Shown here piece by piece: positions 52,791 to 63,838 of a stretch of DNA of 64,000 nucleotides (positions within the stretch are counted from its first letter, which is position 1; every line of letters begins with the position of its first letter). The stretch lies in contig OX375877.1 in assembly GCA_947359465.1 (NCBI GenBank), forward strand, positions 50,118,744 through 50,182,743, written 5' to 3'. Origin of the DNA: Metellina segmentata. Lineage: Eukaryota > Arthropoda > Arachnida > Araneae > Tetragnathidae. Both the position numbers and the translations under genes were made by a program. The notes beneath the pieces were generated by a model. That model had not been told where the DNA came from and made no database searches. It worked only from the letters and a program-made list of their open reading frames with translations.

Positions 52791-53765
52791 AGTTATAGCA
52801 TAGAAAGATGTACAACCCAAAAGGTATGGTACGCTCGCATGATTGTCAGTAAAGCTCATCAAACAGGAATGTCCAAAATGTTGCGCGATCCAATCGAAAA
52901 TTAGTCTAATATGGTCCCCTCTCATAGTCAAACAGGTCGTATGGCGCGACGGCATACTGGACACGAGGAAGTTGAGGAATGACTGTGACAGTCGGTCCCA
53001 CTCCTGCTGCAACGCAATGCAATTGACCTCCCAAGAGCGTTCCAAACATGTTCTTTTGGGTTTAGGTCAGGGGATCTTGCTGGCCAATCCATATGCCGAA
53101 TATTCTCCCTTTTCAGATTCGACCAGGTGACTATGCGTAAGAGCGTTGTCGTCCATAAACAGGAATCGAAGGCCAACTGCGCCCCTGCGAAGTCGAACCT
53201 CAGGGCTCTAAGATCTCTCTATACCTCATAGCAGTCAGGGACCCTCTGTCAAATACATAGAGGGGTGTGCGGCCGATCAACGTGATACTTGCCCTGACCA
53301 TGTCAGCTCCACCATAATGGTTCATTTTCCTGATGTGGGAGAGATGGTATCTGGTCTCAGGCTCTCTTCAGATGAGGGTACGTCGAGAATTAGTATCCAG
53401 GCTGCATCTCGACTCATCTGTGAAGAGCACGGTGGTCCACTGAAGTCTGGTCCAATACTGATGTTGTTTGCACCATGATAAGCGCTCTCTTGTGTGCAGC
53501 AGTGAGCGGGAGGCAAACAGAGGGTCTTCTGGCATAAAACCCTCTCATGAAGCCTTCGGGAAACAATAATCCGTGAAACTCGGTGCCGGTGACAGCATGT
53601 ATCTCACGCGAGAGCTGTGAAGATGTAGAAGTCCTGTGGCGCCACGCTGAAATAGCCAAATAACGATTCTCATTAGACATCGTGGCTCTTCATCGACCTT
53701 ATCACGGTCTTCTCGATATGTATCCAGTGTCTTGAAACTGTTTCCACACATTGCAGACAACACGT
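52791..53765 (-). pseudogene. Tc1-type transposase remnant
   Basis: On the minus strand: RYLAISAWRHRTSTSSQLSR near 53660 (start of the second DNA-binding helix-turn-helix), FYARRPSVCLPLTAAHKRA near 53530, then MDWPARSPDLNPKEHVWNAL near 53085, the Tc1 block with the last catalytic residue region, then LQQEWDRLSQSFLNFLVSSM and TTCLTMRGDHI near 53015-52925. Frameshifts separate the parts. The MDWPARSPDLNP block and the order are diagnostic. I find no inverted repeats. Confidence 0.85.
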
Positions 53766-54280
53766 TACACAGAGCTCTGTAGCAACCAGCACTTGTGATT
53801 GCCCTGCCTCCAATCTACATCTTCCAACCTACGGCCTCCATCTCTTTCCGTCATCCTTACGTTTGTGGCTACTCATTTTACCTGCTAGCTTATACATTTA
53901 ATCAACTCGTGCGAGAAACACAGCAAATGTCACAGAGCAGTTCGAACACACGAATCTCTGAAAACGCCTCGAGCTCTTATCATCCTCTCCGCAGTTTCAG
54001 CTCCAGCAACACACACGAGTACGCTTACGTATTCGACAGTGAATATTTGCATTATTCTTCGGCGGTATTGTTAGTACTTTGGTTTGTAAAAAAAAAAAAA
54101 AATTACAAATTTTCTTCAGTTTGAACATGAATTGTTTGAATTGAACCCGTAGTTCTGTTATTGATTTTTGTGTTTTGTTTATTAATGACATTCTAAAAGA
54201 AAACCTTTGACGCGGTCCATGTGGTATATTTGAGCTGACGAATTATCACTTCCGAACTATTTTTGAGCCAGAAATAGTAA
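53766..54280. other. Sequence beyond the Tc1 remnant
   Basis: An open frame at 53795-54124 has a Ser-rich, irregular product and ends in a 14-A run; I do not consider it a gene. No other feature. Confidence 0.35.
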
Positions 54281-54286
54281 CTTTAA

Positions 54287-54740
54287 GGCACGGTGCACAC
54301 ATCCTGTTTTTCAACATACGGCGTCACTGCGGTACCGAAGCCTAACTATGCACACATAACCGTGAAATGACGCACGAACTCATTTCGCGCCATTTGCGAT
54401 AAATATTCTATCGAAGAAAACGTGTTTATTTCGCTTACTTGGTGTAAAAAAAGTATATTTTGAAACAAAATAGACTTTACTGCATACATCCATTTATTAA
54501 TTATTATTTATATTCCATTTGTTTATGAAAACCAGGTACTTCAGAACGGAGACTCATGTATGGCGACTGTGCGGAGCAGTGGGGAACTGCCGTACAAATT
54601 GCACGCAAGTTGGACGTGCGTCGCCCCAGTGGCGCTGGAGGCATGTGTGCACTGCTCCATTGGATCTAATGTACCTCAGATCGCACTTCCGTTGCGACAG
54701 CGGCGCCGCACGTTGAAGTAACGGATCTGTGCACCGGGCC
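54287..54740. mobile_element. PIF/Harbinger-like MITE (454 bp)
   Basis: GGCACGGTGCACAC at the left and GTGCACCGGGCC at the right are inverted repeats; TAA stands on both sides (54284-54286, 54741-54743), the 3-bp target typical of PIF/Harbinger. Inside, GC content is well above the surroundings and no frame is long enough to code for a transposase. Confidence 0.65.
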
Positions 54741-54849
54741 TAAAGAAGACACGCATATTCCTTCGACTTCATTGGAGTCTTCATTTATTCTTTATTAACT
54801 CTTCCAGAAATAAATCTTCTATAATTTCTAAATTGGCTCAATGTTTCTG

Positions 54850-56047
54850 TTAAAGCTACACAGTACCCTAAAAATGACAAAAATATCGAAAAAATGTTTT
54901 TTTGCATTTTTTGATGGCCCATACAGTTGGGAAGCTTGCCTCAAAATTCTAGATCTGATATCCAATTAGTTTTAAAGATATTTGAAGTTTTCTGAGTATT
55001 GTCAGTGTCAAAATTTGACATCATAGAGGAGGGGGAGTGGTTAAATTCGTTTTTTTAATGTAATTTTACATTCTTACATATAATTAAAAATATTTTTGAA
55101 TAAAATCAATTCCTTTGGTGAAATGGCTATTATTTACAACTTTGACTACTAAAATCTTATCTGTTAGTTTATGTTCTGCGTTCTCGTCTGAGTTTCATTA
55201 CTAGCTAACCAATATTGATAAAAGGGTCTTTTTCAAAACCGATATTTGGTTACGATTATTATATATGATATATTGCAATCAAAATTTGGTAAATATTTGG
55301 TATGCAAAAATATTTTGTTAGGATTAAGATAAATAATTTGTCGCTGCCGTAACAAATGTTTTTCATCATAGGTAAACATAATATTTTGAATTTAAAAAAA
55401 TTTATTCAATCACATTGAGTTAAATTAGTGTTTTAGTGCATTTTATAAGTTGGTAAATAACATATTAAAAAATTAGACCTCTACATGCATTATTAGTATT
55501 TTGTTTTTGACTTCAAAAACTTAGAAAGCATTTTTCTCAGACTTTTATTTTTGTGGATGCAAGTGTTTTCAATTCCCTAAGGCTTTTTTTCTGTACAAGA
55601 TACAGTCTAGAAATTTTGTGTAGATACTTTTATACGTATGTACTATACAAGTTAATATGGATTAAAGTCTGCGAGTTCTAGTAATTTTTAAAAAATATGT
55701 CAAAGTTAATATTTTTAGAATTTTCCTGTTTTTTTCTTCTTTAGCTACAAAATAATTATTAAAATTCAACAATGAGACTGATGGTCAATTCCATTCTATC
55801 TTTTCTTCCCAATTATCCAAGAAATATAAATCACTTAAAATAACTAAAAAATTTTCAAAATTAAATGTTATAAGAATTTAAAAAAACTTCAAAAATTTCA
55901 ATTTTTAAAAATTTTAAATATTGGTCCTTGTTAAACTGATTTTTTTTTATTACATTCAGTTTATTAATATAAATTTAAAAAGTCATTAATTATTTTTAGT
56001 TACTGTCTGTACAAAATTTTTTGAAAAAGGGTACCGTGTAGCCTTAA
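54850..56047. mobile_element. TTAA-flanked non-autonomous element (piggyBac-like), 1.2 kb
   Basis: TTAAAGCTACACAGTACCCT at the left; on the minus strand of the right end, TTAAGGCTACACGGTACCCT. TTAA flanks both sides. The inside is very AT-rich without coding capacity. The ends are unlike those at 13679-14395, so this is a different family. Confidence 0.7.
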
Positions 56048-56303
56048 TTCGATTAAAAATGGTTAATTTGACATTAATTTCAAAAATATGTTAGTCTTAA
56101 CTGGAGATTAGTGTTACACAAATTCTTCTCAAACTAATGAGTTTATATTATTTTGAAACATACATTTTTACAGGAAGTGGAATTTATTTCGAACTGTCAT
56201 AAATTTGCACTAAGCGAGTTCATCATTGTGAGGTTTGACTGTAGTTGAATTAACGTTGGATTGAAGCAACATAACGGTTTATTAGTTGCTGAAAAAAGGT
56301 AAC

Positions 56304-56417
56304 ATGATCTTGGACATTAAAAGGCTATTGCTCAGTCTTATTATATTCTCTCTGTTAGGTCTTTTAACAGCTAGCAACCTGAATGTGATAGTTGCCGCAT
56401 CTTCAATTTCTACATAA
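56304..56417 (+). CDS. Short signal-peptide-like ORF or first exon
   Basis: ATG reads MILDIKRLLLSLIIFSLLGL then LTASNLNVIVAASSIST and a stop: a charged start (D, K, R), a hydrophobic core of about 13 residues and a polar end with an Ala-Ser cleavage-like site, the plan of a secretory signal peptide. The partner at 45103 keeps IKRL and LTASNLNVIV and diverges after it. A GT donor (AAT/GTGATAG) lies at the point of divergence, so this could be the first exon of a secreted protein whose other exons I cannot find. Confidence 0.4.
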   Translation: MILDIKRLLLSLIIFSLLGLLTASNLNVIVAASSIST

Positions 56418-57089
56418 GCGTATTTTTATTTGTATCGGTTAGATTTTTCCTTGCATGTCAAAACTTTTTTCCTTTCTATTTGTCTCTTCGGTTTCGGCTC
56501 TTCATGATGTTGTTATACATAGTACTGTACGTTTATATATATTACATTATTATTTATATATTAGTGCACATTAATATATCTAAAGAATACGTAGAAACAT
56601 TTTTTACATTATTTGAAATTAAATAACTATGTAATAACTATCGTAATTATTATTATTTAATTTTAGTTTTAACATACGTTTTAACGTCTAAGGCAGGGAT
56701 GACGAACCTATGACCCGCGCAGGCTTTTTAAATGACCCGCGCATTGATTTTTATAAATATATCATTTCATTGTATACATAAAGAATTTTAATTATTTTTC
56801 GAGCCTCTCTTTTAAAAAATTGAAGAAAATACAAGTGCTATTAAAGAATTTAAAAATGCATAAATGATTTTTGTAAAATGTTTTAGATTTATTGTGATTA
56901 TACATAATGCTGTTTTAAGATTTATGTGAAGGCCGATTTAGTTCAATTTGTAAATTTATAAAATACCACTTGAGTATGAACAGATGTGGTGTATGCTAAT
57001 AATAAAGACATATTTATACACACAATTACTGACATTATATCCTTCAGATACACGGTAACGTTTTTGTGCTGACTGGCAACATTTGCCAA

Positions 57090-58200
57090 TGTGATGCCAG
57101 TTGTAATAAATGTCATCACCTTTATAAACGCAAGAGGTCTTAATAAACGACAATTTACACAATTATTAAAAGAAGTTGAGTGGCAGTATTCAGAGATTTT
57201 GACATACAACAATGTTCAATGACTCAGTTCCGGTCAAGTTCTTAATCGGTTTGTCATTTTATTGGAAAAAATTAGCTCTTTTTGAATGAAAAAAACTGTT
57301 CTTACTGTTACTAAAAACTGTTCGGTTAACTTATTTTATGCAACATCACTCAACATTTTAATGAACTGAATAAAAAAACTTCAAGAAAAAGGACAAATTG
57401 TTTTAATGATATCTGAGAATATTTTAGGATACTTATTACGAAACTAAACATCTTTACTATGGATTTGAAACTGAAAATCATGAAATTTTTCAATCTATTA
57501 CAATAACATTTTAAAAACACAATAAAATCTAAAATAGGCTTGACGTTCAAGAAAATACAATAAAAAAATATATGAATTTCAAAGTAGCATAGTTTGGTAA
57601 TTTTAGTTAACGTCGTACTAGAGCAATACAATGGGCTATTGATCAGTCCCTTAAGGGAGAGAACCACCGAGGTCAACACCTCGTAATTTTGAGCCATGGT
57701 CAGATGACGAAGCAACACTTGAGCTGGCAACCCACTCTCCGAACTTCCACACCAACCCAACGTAAGGACTTTCGGCCACGAATGATTTAAGTGCATCAGC
57801 CACCTCTGCACCATACGCTTACAAACATCCATTCACGGACCCGGATTCGAACTAAGAACCTTCGGATCTAGAGGCTAATACCTTAACCACTATACCGGTT
57901 GGTCAGCCAGCAGCATAATTTGGAAAAATTAATTTGATAACTTGATTTATGAAGTAAAAGGGAAAATGTCTGAAATCGATGCAAATTATAATGATCCCAT
58001 ACTAAAAATTGAAAATATTATATTAAACGTATGGGGATTCTTTACCAAATAATTTTATAACACTGACGAAACTTGCCAATGCTCTTTTAACGATGTTTGG
58101 ATCCGCATATTCATGTGCAAAATTGTTTTCCTTGATGAATTTTGTAAACTCAACCAATATAAATAAACTCGGAAATGAACTGACAGCAAAATACGTAAAA
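57090..58200 (+). pseudogene. hAT transposase remnant
   Basis: VVINVITFINARGLNKRQFT then LLKEVEWQYSEILTYNNVQ, followed by LSSGQVLNRFVILLEKI (the RWLSRG block decayed to a stop plus LSSG) near 57105-57280; after the SINE, NNFITLTKLANALLTMFGSA then FSLMNFVNSTN near 58045-58165, the C-terminal block. Middle parts are unreadable. Confidence 0.7.
57594..57908 (-). repeat. SINE-A inside hAT 4
   Basis: Complete but with a 13-bp loss; AGCATAGTTT before and AGCATAATTT after look like its target-site duplication. Confidence 0.88.
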
Positions 58201-58934
58201 ACTAATGAATACTGAATCTGAACGTAATATTAAGAAATTATCTGACAAAAAAAAACTGATTTCTCAGTACATATGCTTTAACTTTATTATATACTAGCCA
58301 CTCAGTGACTTGCTCGGCGTTAAACGTGCCGGTGGTGTAAGGTATTAAAATGGTGTAAAATTTTCCGCACATTTCAAAATCCGTTGAAGATATATTTAAT
58401 CTATCTTTAACGATTCCGATTTTACGAAATAAAACTTAACAATCCCAGCCAATATGTTTTTTATTTCTTGCTCTCATTCCCTGAAATGGAATATTACAGG
58501 AAATGTAATATGTTTCTTTTTTTTTAACATGAAGGGCAGAAGATGCAATCTGTTTCACGGGACGTCACAATCTCTTGCGAAAATATAAAAGATATATTCA
58601 ATTTAAAAATAATTTATTTAAATAAAATCATATTTTTAGGTTATCGATCAAAAGTAAAATTTTCCGCAAATTTCAAATCTGTTGAAATTTCTACTCCATC
58701 TTTAACGGTCTAGGAATAGAAAAATGAACTATGCGAGTCCAGTAAAAAGATTTATCGTCTGGCTGGAAAATCATTCCTCCGTGCAAAATCAAAGCGGAAA
58801 CGAGAAAAGTAATTTTCTCCGAGTTCCCCGCGATGAAAAAAATTCGCATGGTTCTAAAGGCTGACGGCAAGGTCACGTGGGAAAAAGAACAAAATTTGAC
58901 CAACTTAAAAAGGTTCGCCGTCCTTGGTCTAAGG

Positions 58935-59690
58935 TAATTATCACGCCCTTTTACACAAATTAAAACTATGGTAAGTCTTTAAACAATTTATAAATTAGTA
59001 TCATTATATTATTAACTTAACATTAATTTAATAATAGTAACAATAATAATAACCCAGATATCTCGGAATGGATATTCTTTTATTAAAGTTACACAAATTA
59101 AAATAAAGCGCATTTCGTTTGTATTGCATTGCCATCACTAAACAAGGCATCTCGGCTACTTTCATGCCCTGAGAGCGGATCTTTTCGAAACTAAATATGG
59201 GCACAGAGAAAAGAAATCGGATCACTTCAAATAAAATAACTTGAATCTTCTTTTGATCTATTTTAATTAGGTTCTAGTTTTATCTTCCAAGTTTGGTTAA
59301 GTTTAACTTGATTGTAGTTCTTGTTTTTATTCTTTTGTTTAAAATAAAATTTGTGAATTAACAAAAATTAGTTATTTTAATATTTCTCCAACTTGGAGGA
59401 GATTGTCATTTTTTTCAGTAGAATTTTGTTGCTATTTTCTATTTAGGTACAAAGGGATTTTTTTGGGAATCTCAACAACAGTTGAAAGAATGTAATGAAA
59501 TTTATTTTTGTCTTTCACTTTGTTTTCAAAAGAGGATCAAGTCGGGTAAAAATTTAGTAAGTTATCTTAATTGCTACTTCTGTAATCTGTACGGGTTCAT
59601 AATGGGGTTAAAAAAAAGTAAAAAGATCCCCTTAAAGTAATTTATTTTTTTATGGACTACTTATAAGTTATATGAATTTACATGGTTTTG
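58935..59690. other. AT-rich non-coding stretch
   Basis: No gene. Short (AAT)n-like strings at 59025-59050. Confidence 0.4.
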
Positions 59691-59927
59691 GGCCGTCTTA
59701 CAACATCATGGGCAACGCTCACTGTCAAATTCGGCCAAATACGAATTGTGAAGAGATCGGCATGACATCACAATCTCCTGCGAAAATATAAATATTTAAT
59801 TGAAAAATTACTCATAAAAACAAAATCAAGTCTACAAAGTATCTATCTGCTGTAACATTTTTTACAAAAAAAAAAAAAACTAATCAAAGCCGGTCAAAAT
59901 GTTTTTTTATCTGTTTTGCTTTCTTTC

Positions 59928-60060
59928 TCTGAGGCGTATCTATTCATTGCCAAGATAATGAATTTCGTCATCGAGCTCTGCGGTTCAACAGTCAACGACT
60001 TAACGGAATACTATCAATGCAACACCCCCAGAACATTCAATAACAGACACCGTGCTCGTT
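59928..60060 (+). pseudogene. Family copy H, 5' fragment inside a repeat unit
   Basis: Reads EAYLFIAKIMNFVIELCGST then VNDLTEYYQCNTPRTFNNRH, matching residues about 9-50 of G (SLFVAEMINYVIELSGST ... LRTFSDRH). It has no frameshift over about 44 codons. Both sides are the AT-rich repeat: the intact repeat at 61915-61950 reads TTTGTTTTACTGAGCGCAG, while here TCTGTTTTGCT precedes and TTGAGCGCAGG follows the fragment. So a piece of gene, without the ATG region, has been placed into the repeat. Confidence 0.75.
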
Positions 60061-60235
60061 TGAGCGCAGGAAATGGAATATGTGATTTCTCGAATCAAAC
60101 TAATGCCATTCTTCGCAGCGGCGTTCGTATTGCAAAAAAAAAATTACAATTTAAAAATTATTAATTTTATGAAAATCATATATTTTTTTGAAATAAAACT
60201 AATGTGAAATTTTTCGCAGATTTCAAATCCGTTGA

Positions 60236-60936
60236 GTTCTGTTTTTACCTCTGAAATAATGGCCATATATAAAGCATTAGAAAACATTACTGATCATGTT
60301 CATAAAAAATATATCATTTTCACTGATTCATTAAGCGTTTTAGAGTCATTGAAACATCCTGATCATGATAATCATCCCATTGTTTTAGAGTCACTGAAAA
60401 AAATTTATCAAATTTCATCCAAAAATTTTAACTTGGTATTCTGTTGAACCCCATCTCATGTTGGGATATTAAGAAATGAAATTGCTGACAAAGCCGCCAA
60501 ATCGGCCGTAAATAATTTTAACCATACCATCCCGTATCGTGACATAAAACCTTGCATTTACAAATTTTTAGAAGACAAATGGCAGAACGAATGGAATGAA
60601 CAGTCGGAGAACAAACTTCACGCCATCAAACCAAGTATATCGGACTGGAAATCGCTATCTTTAAGAAGGCAGCAGGTAATAATGACACGCCTCCGTATTG
60701 GACATACTCGGATCACCCATAGACACCTCCTCCTCGGAGAAGATCATCCTATTTATAATCACTGTATTTGTCCACTAACGGTAAAACATATTTTAATAGA
60801 ATGTTCTCATTTTAATAGTCAACGACTTAAGCATTTTAATTCTTATACCTTGACTTTAGAAGACATGGTTGGGGAGAATCCTCATCCAAATATTTTTAGC
60901 TTTTTACATGACATTGGGTTCATATATCACTTATAA
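60236..60936 (+). pseudogene. LINE RNase H domain with one stop codon
   Basis: SVFTSEIMAIYKAL (the conserved Glu), YIIFTDSLSVLESL (the TDS Asp), then TPSHVGILRNEIADKAAKS (the last Asp). The expected Trp before TPSHVG is TGA at 60445-60447, a single-base change from TGG. After it the frame is open to the TAA at 60934: MTRLRIGHTRITHRHLLLGE, HCICPLTVKHILIECSHF with the zinc-knuckle-like C...C...H...C, and a end FLHDIGFIYHL. Apart from that stop the fragment is undamaged. Confidence 0.85.
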
Positions 60937-61070
60937 TTTTATATAATATTCATTCATTATGACTTGACTCATTCCACTTTATTATTACATTACATTTCTG
61001 ATTTTTATCTTGAGTTTGGCATAATATGTCCCAAGAGGACTCAATGCCATAAAACCAAATCCAATCCAAT
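60236..61070 (+). mobile_element. LINE, 5'-truncated (835 bp), with target-site duplication
   Basis: Flanked by CAAATCCGTTGA at 60224-60235 and 61071-61082, in the AT-rich repeat. It keeps the RNase H domain and the 3' UTR, which ends CCATAAAACCAAATCCAATC, a form I associate with arthropod LINE 3' ends. Confidence 0.88.
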
Positions 61071-62589
61071 CAAATCCGTTGAAATATTTTTACTCTATTT
61101 TTAACTATTAGTTAAATAGTTAAAACGTTTTTTCTTCGGCTTAAATATTCCTTGTCCAAATGAAACGAAAAAATAAATAAATTTCGAATCTGTCGTTTCT
61201 TTTTATAGTGTTGCCTTACTAAGGAAAACAATAATAATCAAATTCCATTAAATTAATTTTAAAATGTTCTACATTGAATTTTGAAATTCGGGCCTCGTAC
61301 AAAAATTGCACAAAAATTCAGTCTACCTGTGTGCAAAATCCCATTATTATAAGTGCCATGGATTCGTTAGTACAGTTCATAGAGGCACTTCCCTTTATAA
61401 TAGTAGAGACTGGTTTGCTTCAAAAACTAAATGGGAATTCGTAGCCTATTGGATAACTGCCGTCACGGCGCTGCCCTCGCAAACCAGCAAAACGGGCAAC
61501 GTCATGATGGCTTCGTCGTTATCAAATCCGGCCAAATTCGATAACAGCCGTCACGGTGTTGCCCGTGGTAATAGATAGCTTCTCAAACAAAATTATGAAT
61601 ATTTTATACTTTATATACTTACTTTGCCCGTGGTGTTGGTTTGCTTCGCAATCCAACACCACGGGCAACGCCGTAATGACCTCGTCATTGTCAAATTAGG
61701 ACAAATTCTAATTGAGAAAAGATCCAATCGGCGTGACGTCACAATCTCTAGCAAAAATATAAATATTTAATTGAAAAAAAATTTATTAAAAGAAAATCAA
61801 ATGCAAGGTATCAACCTGGTATCATTTTCCGCAGATTTTAAATCCGTTGAAATTTTCAATCTATTTTTAACGATACCGATTTTACAACAAAAAAGAACTA
61901 AGCACTTTTAGTCAAAATGTTTTTTATTTGTTTTACTGAGCGCAGAAAAATATTGTTATTTCTCGAATCAAACGAGGGTCATTCTGCGTAGTGACGGTCG
62001 TATTGGAAAAAAAAAACCATAAAAATTTTAATTTAAAAATTATTTATTTAAAGAAAATTATATTTTCACGTATTTATCTAATGTGAAATTTTCCGGAGAT
62101 TTCAAAACCGTTGAACTTTTTGCTCTATCTTTAAGGATCTAGGAGATAGAAAAAAGAACTAATTTAAAACGGTTTTTTCTAGTCTGCTGACAAAACGTTC
62201 CTCTGCAAAATCAAACGGAAGAGGAAAAAATAAATTTGAATCTGCGATTTTTGTGATGGTGCTATTTAAAAAGAAAAACAATAATAATTCAAATTTCCAT
62301 CAAATCCATTTTAAAATGTTCTAGATTGAATTTTAAAATTCGGAGCGAACCAGAAATTGAAAAAATTCGGACTACCTGTGTGTCAAATTACATTGATGTA
62401 AGTGCCATAGATTCGTCAGGACTTTGATAACGAAAAACAGACAAACACTTCCTTTTATAATAGTAGAGACATCTCGAGATACTTTATTATATATTTTGAA
62501 GAAGCGGTGAGTCATGAAAAAGATTTAGCACTTTCTAGTGGGTTCGGTTCCGATCCGATCCATGAAAAGAGTCGATTTTCCCATCACTA

Positions 62590-63060
62590 CTTTCAACGCG
62601 CTATGGAATACAGAAATTATTTTCCCTTAGGAATACAATAGAATTACGGATCGCGCTGCTGTGCCTATGGTTTTCAATGCATATAGAATACTTCTGAAAA
62701 TTCGTTTAGGCCAAGCTCGCTATATTTCTATTATATTCACCCGAAATATGCCTACTAATGCAAGAACTTCAGAGTACATACGTTCTTGACACAATCCTAA
62801 AATTAAACAAAACAAAAGACTTAAAGAATAAAAATATGACCGTTTAAAATCAATCGCTCAATACACGATTAAAAAGTAGTGATCCTATATTTGTAACATA
62901 ACACAAATAAAAATATGAACGTTTAAAATCAATCGCTCAATACACGATATGGGTAACAAATAGTGATCCTATATTTGTAACATTTATAGCAACATTTTGG
63001 AGAGGTAGAAACTACTGAATGAAAAATTTCGCAGTATCGGCCGAAAAACATTATACATTA
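62590..63060. repeat. Duplicated anonymous block, copy 2
   Basis: Partner of 46530-47040. It has a further tandem duplication of about 105 bp: ATAAAAATATGACCGTTTAA at 62828 and ATAAAAATATGAACGTTTAA at 62908, each followed by ATCAATCGCTCAATACACGA and GTGATCCTATATTTGTAACAT. Confidence 0.8.
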
Positions 63061-63096
63061 AAAATGTTGATACATTTTTTTGCTTCCAAGATGGTG

Positions 63097-63286
63097 TAGT
63101 CCTCACGTTGGGTTGGCATGGAAGTTTGGAGAGTGGGGTGCCAGCTCAGGTGTTGCTTCGTCATCTGACCGTGGTTCAAAATTACGAGGTGTTGTCCTCG
63201 GATCTTTACCTTAAGGGACTGATTCCGGACCGTCGTCAATAGCCCGTTGTGTTGCTCTAGTACGACATTAACTAAAAATTACGAAT
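63097..63286 (+). repeat. SINE-A, 5'-truncated, with target-site duplication
   Basis: Flanked by TTCCAAGATGGTG at 63084-63096 and 63287-63299. Its target lies at the edge of a minus-strand SINE head (63297-63386). Confidence 0.9.
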
Positions 63287-63296
63287 TTCCAAGATG

Positions 63297-63386
63297 GTGC
63301 ATCAGCCGCCTCTACACCATACGCTTACAAACATCCATGCCCGTACCCGATTCGAACTAGGAACCTTCCGATCTAGAGGCTAACAC
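63297..63386 (-). repeat. SINE-A head fragment
   Basis: GGTGCATCAGCCGCCTCTAC to CTAGAGGCTAACAC. Confidence 0.85.
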
Positions 63387-63469
63387 GGTTCCAAGAAATT
63401 CATAATTTAACATCAAGCAATAGCGGCATTGCAAAATACACAAAAACATACTACATCAAATTGTAAATT

Positions 63470-63838
63470 CCAGAGGGTGCGAGTTCGAAATCAGCCAAGT
63501 AGCTCCCGGTACAGAGTGGGCGTGTGCACATTCATGGCTTCAAATGTCCTCGCGTGGTGTGGTAATGGTAATGGTAATGGCAATGGCAATGGTAATTTAA
63601 ATTAACGTCGTACTAGAGCAACACACCGGGCTATAGATGACGGTCCGGGATCAGTCCCTTAATGGAAAGATCCGAGTCGCGTGGTGTGGAAGTTTGGAGA
63701 GAGCGCCAGCTCAGGTATTGCATTGACATATGACCGTGGTTCAAAATTACGTGGTGTTATTCAGATATTTCCCTTGGGGATTGTTCTCAGAAGGTCATCA
63801 ATACCCCTTTGTGTTTTTCTAGTACGACGTTAATTAAA
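63470..63838 (+). repeat. SINE-C copy with a SINE-A 3' part inside
   Basis: CCAGAGGGTGCGAGTTCGAA and GTACAGAGTGGGCGTGTGCACA match 47397 onward. A minus-strand SINE-A 3' part (63564-63676, tail with GGTAATGGCAATGG) interrupts it between two copies of CGCGTGGTGTGG. Confidence 0.75.

Larger units (their letters stand above)
56697..58250 (+). mobile_element. hAT element 4 (GTF2IRD2/ZMYM-like), decayed
   Basis: A hAT-like left end CAGGGATGACGAACCTATGA, with GACCCGCGC repeated close behind. Coding pieces lie at 57100-58100. A SINE sits inside. I cannot place the right end; 58250 is an estimate. Confidence 0.65.
58300..62480. repeat. AT-rich dispersed repeat array (about five units)
   Basis: Units share CGTCACAATCTC-GCGAAAATAT, AATATTTAATTGAAAAA, TTTTCCGCAGATTTCAAATC, CGTTGAAATTTT, TCTATCTTTAACGAT and GCAACG(C/T)... 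strings. Stretches: 58370-58930, 59690-60235 (interrupted by H and followed by the LINE), 61071-61600, 61690-61920 and 61930-62480. It could be a degraded long element or a local repeat family. No coding capacity seen. Confidence 0.65.

Noticed and set aside
57350..57832. 160-codon minus-strand frame
   Set aside because: Runs from SINE-A sequence into AT-rich hAT remnant; no family match and an accidental fusion.
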